NCBI GenBank assembly: GCA_002479715.1
Contig: DLOT01000006.1
Coordinates: 3,589-15,701 of the forward strand
Direction: 5' to 3'
DNA from: Ruminococcus sp. UBA7477
GTDB taxonomy: Bacteria; Bacillota; Clostridia; Oscillospirales; Ruminococcaceae
Length of the DNA: 12,113 nucleotides
A program made the translations under genes and the position numbers. Under the pieces are notes generated by a model. The model saw only the letters and a list, made by a program, of their open reading frames with translations. It had not been told where the DNA came from and made no database searches. Below, in pieces: positions 6,225 to 12,113 of the stretch (the first letter of the stretch is position 1; the number at the start of each line of letters is the position of its first letter).

Positions 6225-7460
6225 TCATAAGTTTGAATTTGCGATCGCCTCAGCCGCAGCGAATGCCGTAGAAAACGCGATCTGAAGGTTGAACCCACCC
6301 GTATAACCGTCAACATCTATAACCTCGCCGGCAAAATAAAGTCCTTTCTTCAGCTTAGACTCCATTGTCTTAGGAGAGATTTCCGAAACCGACACGCCTC
6401 CTCGGGTTATTATAGCCTCATCTATCGGGCGAAAGCCCTTTATGTTCAGTCTGTAGCCCTTTATAGTTTCTACCAACTGTTGACGCTGCTCTCTGGTAAC
6501 CGAATTGACCTTTGTTTCAAAAGGTATTCCGCTGCGCCCAGCTATTATCGGAATGATAGCCGATGGCAACAGCCGCCCAAGCGAGTTAACGAAATCACGG
6601 TTGAGGGTCTGTGAAAAGTCGCGTAAAATGCGCGCGTCCAGCTGCTCATAGGAAAGAGCCGGCTTGAGGTCAATGTCAACAGCATATTTGTCCCTGCCGT
6701 TTATGTGTGCGCTCGCCGACAGCACCAACGGTCCGGAGATCCCGAAGTGAGTAAAAAGCATCTCTCCGAGTTCCTCATATTCTGTCTTACCGCTGACCAG
6801 ATTTACAAGCTTCAGAGAAACGTTTTTCAATGAAAGCCCCATCATTTCGCGAGGCTCTGTTTCTTCCGTTTCCAGCGGAACAAGCGACGGCAGCAGACGT
6901 GTTACCGTATGCCCGGCGCTTTCGGCAAATATGTATCCGTCGCCGGTCGAGCCTGTCGCAGGGTAAGACCTTCCCCCTGTTGCTATAACCACAGCGTCCG
7001 CAAGGCGTTCTCCCCTGTCGGTCAGAACGCCGGCCGCACGGTCGCCGTCAAAAATCAATTCAAGAGCCTTCTCATGCCTGACCGATACGCCGGAGGCAGC
7101 AGCCGCCCTTTCCAAAGCTGCAACGATATCCGCTGCCCTGTCGCTTACAGGAAAGACCCTGTTTCCCCTCTCGGTTTTCAAAGGCACGCCGATCTCCTCA
7201 AAAAAGCTCATAGTGTCGCTCGGGGCAAACCTGCTCAAAGCACCGAACATGAATCTTCCGTTGCGAGGTATATTTCTCATGACCTCACCGCTTTCGCAGT
7301 TGTTGGTGACATTGCATCTGCCCTTGCCTGTTATCATAAGCTTCTTACCCAAGGCTCTGTTTTTCTCGATCAGGGTACATTCCGTTCCTCTGCGCGCAAG
7401 ACTGACAGCACAGAAAAGTCCTGCCGCTCCCCCGCCGACAACTATAGCGGTGCGGCTCAT
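6225..7460 (-). CDS. HI0933/YhiN-like NAD(P)/FAD-dependent flavoprotein
   Basis: This 411-aa protein belongs to the HI0933-like family (E. coli YhiN, often annotated as an aminoacetone oxidase-like or NAD(P)/FAD-dependent oxidoreductase). The Rossmann FAD motif GGGAAG lies at residues 9-14, GKGRCNVTN at 45-53, ATGG at 160-163 and the C-terminal FAD-contacting GEVIDVDGYTGGFNLQIA at 378-395. The order and length are typical of the family. Its physiological substrate is not established, and no membrane segment is evident. The start ATG shares one base with the RpiR stop (TGATG), and GGGGAG lies 8 nt upstream, so translation is probably coupled. The TGA at its end falls just before the Cmk-PlsC start. 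Confidence 0.9.
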   Translation of the reverse strand: MSRTAIVVGGGAAGLFCAVSLARRGTECTLIEKNRALGKKLMITGKGRCNVTNNCESGEVMRNIPRNGRFMFGALSRFAPSDTMSFFEEIGVPLKTERGNRVFPVSDRAADIVAALERAAAASGVSVRHEKALELIFDGDRAAGVLTDRGERLADAVVIATGGRSYPATGSTGDGYIFAESAGHTVTRLLPSLVPLETEETEPREMMGLSLKNVSLKLVNLVSGKTEYEELGEMLFTHFGISGPLVLSASAHINGRDKYAVDIDLKPALSYEQLDARILRDFSQTLNRDFVNSLGRLLPSAIIPIIAGRSGIPFETKVNSVTREQRQQLVETIKGYRLNIKGFRPIDEAIITRGGVSVSEISPKTMESKLKKGLYFAGEVIDVDGYTGGFNLQIAFSTAFAAAEAIANSNL

Positions 7461-8338
7461 CAGCTGTTCTCCCCGCGTGCGCTTGCAGGCTCATAGACCT
7501 CAAACTCACGCCATATTTCCTCAAGCCGCTCAAGATTTCCCGTGACCTCATCCTTGTTTCTCTGGGACACCGCTACTATCAGCGCATTTATCAGGCTCAG
7601 CGGCGCAACGAGGGAATCCACAAACGAGGCCATATCGCTCTTTGCATAGAGGTTGCAGTCCGAAAAATGGGTCATCGGGGAAGAAGCACAGTCGGTTATC
7701 GCAACAACATCCGCATTCTTAGACCTTGCATAGCGTATCGCCTCAACGGTCTGCCTTGAATATCTCGGGAAGGATATGCCTATAAGAACATCCTTTTCGC
7801 TTATTCTGAGTATCTGCTCAAAAAGCTCGCTCCTGGTAGAGGCATGGACCAGCTTGACACTCGAGAAGATCAGATTGAAATAGTAATAGAGAAACTGGGC
7901 CATAGGCGCCGAGCTTCTTGCGCCGATAATATAAATTGTTTCGCTTTTTGTGATAATATCAACAGCCCTGTTAAAGTCATCACGGGAGGTTTCATCGAGA
8001 GTTCTGCGGATCATTTCTATATCAAGGTTGAGCACCCTGTCAAGTATGTCGCCGCTCAGCATCTTATCGGAAACGACCTCTATTCTTTGCACCGAGGTCA
8101 GCTTACTTCTCATAACGTCTTTAAGCGCTTTTTGCAGTCCGGGATAGCCGTCATAGCCAAGCTCTGTGGCAAAGCGAACGACAGTAGACTCACTTACCCC
8201 GACCGTCTGCCCGAATTTAAGCGCAGTCATAAACGCCGCCTTGTCATAATGCTCGCGGATATAACAGGCTATGCTCTTGTGACCCTTCGACATCTTCGCG
8301 TATTTGAGGTCTATCAGTTCAAATAAATCCTTGCCCAT
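7460..8338 (-). CDS. MurR/RpiR family transcriptional regulator
   Basis: This is a 292-aa DNA-binding regulator of the usual RpiR layout. An N-terminal helix-turn-helix domain (about 1-78) includes the recognition region VGVSESTVVRFATELGYDGY (46-65). A SIS sugar-phosphate-binding domain (about 125-260) has GARSSAP at 139-145 and GISFPRYSRQTV at 187-198. Family members sense phosphosugars such as N-acetylmuramic acid 6-phosphate and control sugar or cell-wall recycling genes. No sugar-use gene is adjacent, so its targets are unknown and may be elsewhere. GAGGG lies 10 nt before the ATG in the 15-nt gap after the DUF3006 gene. The C-terminal tail (about 262-292) is charged and probably helical at first. 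Confidence 0.92.
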   Translation of the reverse strand: MGKDLFELIDLKYAKMSKGHKSIACYIREHYDKAAFMTALKFGQTVGVSESTVVRFATELGYDGYPGLQKALKDVMRSKLTSVQRIEVVSDKMLSGDILDRVLNLDIEMIRRTLDETSRDDFNRAVDIITKSETIYIIGARSSAPMAQFLYYYFNLIFSSVKLVHASTRSELFEQILRISEKDVLIGISFPRYSRQTVEAIRYARSKNADVVAITDCASSPMTHFSDCNLYAKSDMASFVDSLVAPLSLINALIVAVSQRNKDEVTGNLERLEEIWREFEVYEPASARGENS

Positions 8339-8353
8339 ATCAGATTATCCCTC

Positions 8354-8581
8354 TTATCGTTTATTTAAGATCCGCTTATGCTTATCAATGATCGCCTGCC
8401 GCCTTTGCTCGGTTGACCTGACATTCTTCTCCAAAGGGGCTATTCGAAGCATATCGCCCTCTGAAATTTTCTTCGGAAACAGCTTTCTGTCAAGATAGAC
8501 CGCCTTGCCGTCATCTGAGATCAGCTTTATTTTGCCGTCGCAGATCTCTGCGACCGAATACAGCTTTTCGCCCATAGTCAT
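8354..8581 (-). CDS. DUF3006 family small protein
   Basis: This is a 75-residue protein with a short beta-rich N-terminal half (LYSVAEICDGKIKLISDDGK, then a KLFPKKISEGDMLRI segment) and a basic helical C-terminus. The pattern of a hydrophobic strand, a DDGK turn, a 'P..I.EGD.LRI' segment and a terminal Arg/Lys helix fits DUF3006, whose function is unknown. Its ATG overlaps the stop of the metallo-beta-lactamase gene (ATGA), with AAAGGGA just upstream, so the two are translationally coupled. In Firmicutes, DUF3006 genes often sit beside ComEC-like metallo-beta-lactamase genes, which supports a partner or regulatory role, but this is inference. No signal peptide or membrane segment is seen. Confidence 0.75.
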   Translation of the reverse strand: MTMGEKLYSVAEICDGKIKLISDDGKAVYLDRKLFPKKISEGDMLRIAPLEKNVRSTEQRRQAIIDKHKRILNKR

Positions 8582-9543
8582 TCCCTTTCGGTAAGAATGT
8601 TCAGTCCCTCGCCGTCCGACTCGAAAACGACGGTGCCGTTCAGATCGGTGCGGTATATATACTCACAGTATTTTTCTATCCTGCCCATAGCTTCAGCTCC
8701 CGGGTGACCGTACTCATTTCCGGCGCCCACACCGATAACAGCATATCTCGCTCCGACGGCTTTCAGAAAATCGTAGCCGCTCGATCCCGACGAACCGTGA
8801 TGATTGACCTTCATGACCTTTGTCGATAAATCAAAGCCGCAGTCAACTAGCTGCTCCTCTTCGTCAAAAGATGCGTCACCCACAAATAAAAAGCTGTTAT
8901 CGCCGTGCTTTGCCTTAACGCAAAGCGAATAGTCATTCAGCGAATGATAATCGCTGTTTTGCGGCTGTGCATAAATATCGATCGCGCAATCAGAAAAGGC
9001 GTAGCTTAATGTTTCGCCGCCTTTTACCTCGGCGACCCGGCATCCATATTCCTCTGCCTTATCGAGAAACCTTTCGTAGGTAGAGTTTGTGGGAACAAGC
9101 TCGTATGGTATCTCCGGCATGATTATACTGCCGACATCAAAGCTCTCAATGATCTCCGCCGCGCCTCCCATATGGTCGGTATGCTGATGAGAGATAATAA
9201 AGCATTTTATTTCGGTTATATTCTGGGCGCGCAGATAGGCACAGACCTTACGGCTCTGGTCATATTCGCCGCAATCTATCAATATAGCCTCGCCGTTGCT
9301 GATGATAAGCTCACAGTCGCCCTGACCCACATCGACAAAATGAACGCTGACTTCCGCGCTGCTTGCGGGCTTGTCCGCAAGGCGGAGGAACACAAGTATC
9401 TGGTTTTCGGTTACAACACCGAGCTTTATAAGTCCCCATGCACAAAGCCAGACTACAACAAGGAGCGCACCGAACCGCCGTTTTAATGTTCTTCTGATAT
9501 CCGTATCCCTTTTCTCGGCAGCTTTTGTTTTAACCCTTCTCAC
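8578..9543 (-). CDS. Membrane-anchored ComEC/Rec2-like metallo-beta-lactamase-fold hydrolase
   Basis: From GTG 9543 this is a 321-aa protein. A strongly basic N-terminus precedes one membrane segment (about 25-42), placing the hydrolase domain outside the cell. The domain begins with HFVDVGQGD (68-76), the start typical of ComEC C-terminal domains. The metal site SHQHTDHMGG (118-127) has H119, H121, D123 and H124, followed by GDAS (D223), VNHHGSSGSS (H248/H249) and a GHPG motif (H280). It lacks the multi-pass competence channel of ComEC, so it is a stand-alone hydrolase, possibly a nuclease or phosphodiesterase; its substrate is unknown. I chose GTG 9543 because it forms a 4-nt GTGA overlap with the ftsK stop. 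The upstream GTG 9579 would give 333 aa with no visible ribosome site. The downstream DUF3006 gene overlaps it by 4 nt. Confidence 0.88.
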   Translation of the reverse strand: MRRVKTKAAEKRDTDIRRTLKRRFGALLVVVWLCAWGLIKLGVVTENQILVFLRLADKPASSAEVSVHFVDVGQGDCELIISNGEAILIDCGEYDQSRKVCAYLRAQNITEIKCFIISHQHTDHMGGAAEIIESFDVGSIIMPEIPYELVPTNSTYERFLDKAEEYGCRVAEVKGGETLSYAFSDCAIDIYAQPQNSDYHSLNDYSLCVKAKHGDNSFLFVGDASFDEEEQLVDCGFDLSTKVMKVNHHGSSGSSGYDFLKAVGARYAVIGVGAGNEYGHPGAEAMGRIEKYCEYIYRTDLNGTVVFESDGEGLNILTERE

Positions 9544-12113
9544 TGTCTTCCGCTTTTCACAGCTTCCCGCTCCTGCCACTCAACGACCGACATCTTGACC
9601 TCGCGGGGCTTTGCTCCGACTGCAGGTCCGACAATGCCCATAGCCTCCATATTATCCATGATCCTTGCAGCTCTGGCATAACCGAGGTTAAGCTTTCTCT
9701 GCAGGAACGAGGTCGAGGCCTGTCGGCTTTCAACAACGATCTTGATCGCCGCTTCAAGCATATCATCACTCTTGGGAGCGTCCGTATCGTAGTCTGTCTG
9801 CGGTTTCTCACCCTTCGGAACGGGGATATTTTTCTCGATGCCGTCAAGCACCTCGTCGTCATATGCAACAGAACGCTGATCTTTCAAGAACTTTACAACA
9901 GCTCTTATCTCCGCCGAGCTGACATAGCTTCCCTGAATACGAAGCGGCTTGTCGAGTCCGACAGGCTTAAACAGCATATCGCCGTTGCCCAGAAGCTTTT
10001 CTGCGCCGCCCTCATCGAGGATGATCCGCGAATCCATATTATTTGAAACCTTCAGTGCCACCCTTGACGGCAGATTTGCCTTGATAAGTCCCGTAACGAC
10101 ATCAACTCTCGGAGATTGTGTTGCGATTATCAGGTGCATACCCGCGGCTCTGGCAAGCTGTGCCAGACGGCATATCGAATCCTCAACCTCTTTTGAAGCA
10201 GCCATCATCAGGTCGGCAAGCTCGTCGATTATTATAACTATATGCTCCAAAGGCTTGAGCTTTTCACTCTGGGCAGCAAGCTCATTATAGTCATCAAATT
10301 CTCTCACGGAATTATCGCTGAAAAGGCTGTATCTCCTTGTCATTTCGGTCACAGCCCACGCAAGCGCACCTGCGGCCTTTCTCGGCTCGGTGATAACAGG
10401 CGCCAACAGATGGGGAATGCCATTGTATATCTTAAACTCGACCTGCTTGGGGTCGATAAGCATGAGCTTGACCTCATCAGAAGTTGCCCGATATAGAATA
10501 TTCATTATGATCGAGTTTGTGAACACCGATTTTCCGGAGCCGGTAGTTCCCGCGATAAGCAGGTGGGGCATCTTGCGGATATCGCTCATAACGATACCGC
10601 CCTCAATGTTTTTTCCGACAGCAAAACACAGCTTGCCCTTTGCCTTTGTAAACTCCCTGTCTTCAATAAGCTCGCGAAGTGAAACGGTCTCGCGGGTCGT
10701 ATTTGAAAGCTCGATTCCCACTGCCGCCTTGCCGGGTATAGGCGCTTCGATCCTGACTCCCTGAGCCGCAAGGTTAAGTGCGATATCATCGGCAAGACTG
10801 GTGATCTTCGAGATCTTTACTCCGACCGCCGGCTGAAGCTCGTATCTTGTTACCGACGGACCTCTGTGAATACCAACTACCCTTGTCTGGACGCCGAAGC
10901 TTTTGAGGGTCTCAACAAGTGTAGATGCTCTCTGCTGGCTTTCCATATCTATAGCCGCTGCATTTTCCGCATTTGAAACTGTTTTCAGCAGCGATATAGG
11001 AGGAAGCTTCTGCGGTTTTTCAATCACAGTCTGGTCGATAAACGAGGACTGTCCGCTTTCGTCAACAAACATTTCCTCATCATCAAAATCTTCTTGGGCG
11101 GGCTGCTCTCCCGCCTTTGCTGACGCTTCTTCGTCAAGCGATCCCTCCGCCGGAAGTTCAGTCGAACGGTCGATGACCTGCTGCATACGTTCTGCCTGTT
11201 CGTTGATCTGTTCGCTGTCCAAGTCGGAGAAAGAAAGACCCGAATCGTCGTCTCCGAAGCTTGCTGTACCATCAGGAGTCAGATATTCGTCCTCCGGCAC
11301 AAGATTTGTTCTGGAGCCTCTGAGATTGTCTATCTCGTCAAAATAATTACGCTTTTTGGGCTTTGGACCGAACGGGCGCGGCGGAAGAATGATCTCCTCA
11401 TTGTTCCGGCTTTCATTTTTTTCGAGCCTTTCCAGCTCATCAATATCGGAAAAGGCTTCATAGCCGCTGTCATCGGGTTCGTCGTCTATGTAATACTTGG
11501 CAATATCGACCCGACGGTTTTTCCTTTTCTCATCCTTCTGAGGAGTCAACTCAGCTCGGGTTATTTTCTCCCGCTGTTCCTCCTTGACGGCATTATAGCC
11601 CGCCCTGAACGGCTTGGTGATAAAATTCCATACATCGGGCAGCGTCCAGTTTGAGAGCATGAAAAAGAAAAAGAGCGTCAGCAGTATTATGATTATAGTC
11701 GCGCCGACGCGCTTGAATACTGCCAGCAGTGTCCATCCGAACAAAGCGCTCAGAAGCCCGCCTCCGCGAAGCTTGACGCCGTCGTTATAAAGCCCCTTGA
11801 TTTTCAAAAGCGCGGTTTTCCCCTCAACGCTTCCTACAAGAATGATCTGAGAAAGACCGCAGAAAAGCAAAATAACCAACATACCCTGCAAAAGCTTTGT
11901 TATAACGGCGTTTTGCGATTTGTCGGTAGCGATCATAATTGAAACATATATAATCAGAGGCGCAAATATAAACACGGAAACTCCGAAAAGACCGCGGTTG
12001 AAATCATAAAGAGTGTGCCAAAAGCCTGCCCCGGGGATATAGGTGACAAACAGCATAAATATTCCGTAGAAAAAGAGCACTATAGAGAATATCCGCCGTC
12101 TTTCGGCGGCAGC
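9540..12113 (-). CDS. ftsK: DNA translocase FtsK/SpoIIIE, 5' end outside window
   Basis: This is a hexameric ATP-driven DNA pump that moves chromosome ends through the division or sporulation septum. The frame is open to the window edge (residues AAAERRRIFSI precede the GTG at 12080), so the true start is upstream and the GTG is probably not used. Numbering from that GTG: hydrophobic membrane segments fill about 1-145, then an acidic linker runs to about 355. The motor domain has Walker A GTTGSGKS at 511-518, LIDPKQVEF at 541-549, Walker B IVIIIDE at 614-620 and QSPRVDVVTGLIKANLPSR at 655-673. The C-terminal winged-helix gamma domain (about 772-835), which reads oriented DNA motifs, is present. 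All motor motifs are intact. Its stop overlaps the next start by 4 nt (GTGA). Confidence 0.95.
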   Translation of the reverse strand, partial: AAAERRRIFSIVLFFYGIFMLFVTYIPGAGFWHTLYDFNRGLFGVSVFIFAPLIIYVSIMIATDKSQNAVITKLLQGMLVILLFCGLSQIILVGSVEGKTALLKIKGLYNDGVKLRGGGLLSALFGWTLLAVFKRVGATIIIILLTLFFFFMLSNWTLPDVWNFITKPFRAGYNAVKEEQREKITRAELTPQKDEKRKNRRVDIAKYYIDDEPDDSGYEAFSDIDELERLEKNESRNNEEIILPPRPFGPKPKKRNYFDEIDNLRGSRTNLVPEDEYLTPDGTASFGDDDSGLSFSDLDSEQINEQAERMQQVIDRSTELPAEGSLDEEASAKAGEQPAQEDFDDEEMFVDESGQSSFIDQTVIEKPQKLPPISLLKTVSNAENAAAIDMESQQRASTLVETLKSFGVQTRVVGIHRGPSVTRYELQPAVGVKISKITSLADDIALNLAAQGVRIEAPIPGKAAVGIELSNTTRETVSLRELIEDREFTKAKGKLCFAVGKNIEGGIVMSDIRKMPHLLIAGTTGSGKSVFTNSIIMNILYRATSDEVKLMLIDPKQVEFKIYNGIPHLLAPVITEPRKAAGALAWAVTEMTRRYSLFSDNSVREFDDYNELAAQSEKLKPLEHIVIIIDELADLMMAASKEVEDSICRLAQLARAAGMHLIIATQSPRVDVVTGLIKANLPSRVALKVSNNMDSRIILDEGGAEKLLGNGDMLFKPVGLDKPLRIQGSYVSSAEIRAVVKFLKDQRSVAYDDEVLDGIEKNIPVPKGEKPQTDYDTDAPKSDDMLEAAIKIVVESRQASTSFLQRKLNLGYARAARIMDNMEAMGIVGPAVGAKPREVKMSVVEWQEREAVKSGRQ

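Noticed and set aside
6909..7496. 195-aa open frame on the plus strand
   Set aside because: It lies opposite the clear YhiN-like flavoprotein gene, has no recognisable motif and reads as antisense shadow coding.
7844..8326. 160-aa open frame on the plus strand
   Set aside because: It is antisense to the RpiR regulator and has no recognisable domain.
9577..9579. GTG 9579 as the start of the metallo-beta-lactamase gene
   Set aside because: It would overlap ftsK by 40 nt without a ribosome site; GTG 9543 gives the usual 4-nt overlap. It remains a possible alternative.
12078..12080. GTG as the true start of ftsK
   Set aside because: The frame continues upstream to the window edge (AAAERRRIFSI before it), no ribosome site is evident, and it would begin inside a membrane segment.

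Overview
All genes in this 12.1 kb window lie on the minus strand, so the text reads from the high-coordinate end. The gene content points to a Gram-positive gut-type clostridium, most likely Oscillospiraceae/Ruminococcaceae (Ruminococcus-like). The reasons are fused ispH-rpsA and cmk-plsC genes, a single FtsK/SpoIIIE translocase, a MurR/RpiR regulator, good Shine-Dalgarno sites and intermediate base composition. This placement is inferred from family knowledge, not from a search.

Layout: (1) 12113-9540, ftsK/spoIIIE, whose 5' end lies outside the window. (2) 9543-8578, a membrane-anchored ComEC-like metallo-beta-lactamase protein. (3) 8581-8354, a small DUF3006 protein. (4) 8338-7460, an RpiR-type regulator. 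(5) 7460-6225, an HI0933/YhiN-like flavoprotein. (6) 6210-4828, cytidylate kinase fused to a PlsC acyltransferase. (7) 4850-2826, IspH fused to a four-domain S1 protein. These seven genes overlap or lie within about 15 nt of each other (GTGA, ATGA and TGATG junctions) and look like one operon, ending at a clear intrinsic terminator at 2814-2785. (8) 2715-418, a class A penicillin-binding protein in its own unit, ending at a 12-bp hairpin. (9) 345-187, a 159-bp element with long imperfect inverted repeats, resembling a MITE. (10) 161-1, the first 53 codons of a THUMP-type RNA methyltransferase, cut by the window edge and missing from a simple ORF scan.

Most genes are cell growth housekeeping: chromosome segregation (FtsK), nucleotide and phospholipid supply (Cmk-PlsC), isoprenoid precursors and translation (IspH-S1), cell wall synthesis (class A PBP) and rRNA modification. 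No defence island, CRISPR, tRNA, rRNA or phage gene is visible. The most interesting points are the ispH-rpsA fusion with a strong ribosome binding site and ATG inside the gene at the domain boundary, the neighbouring cmk-plsC fusion, the MITE-like element whose end appears to build a promoter for the methyltransferase, and the translationally coupled MBL-DUF3006 pair of unknown role.
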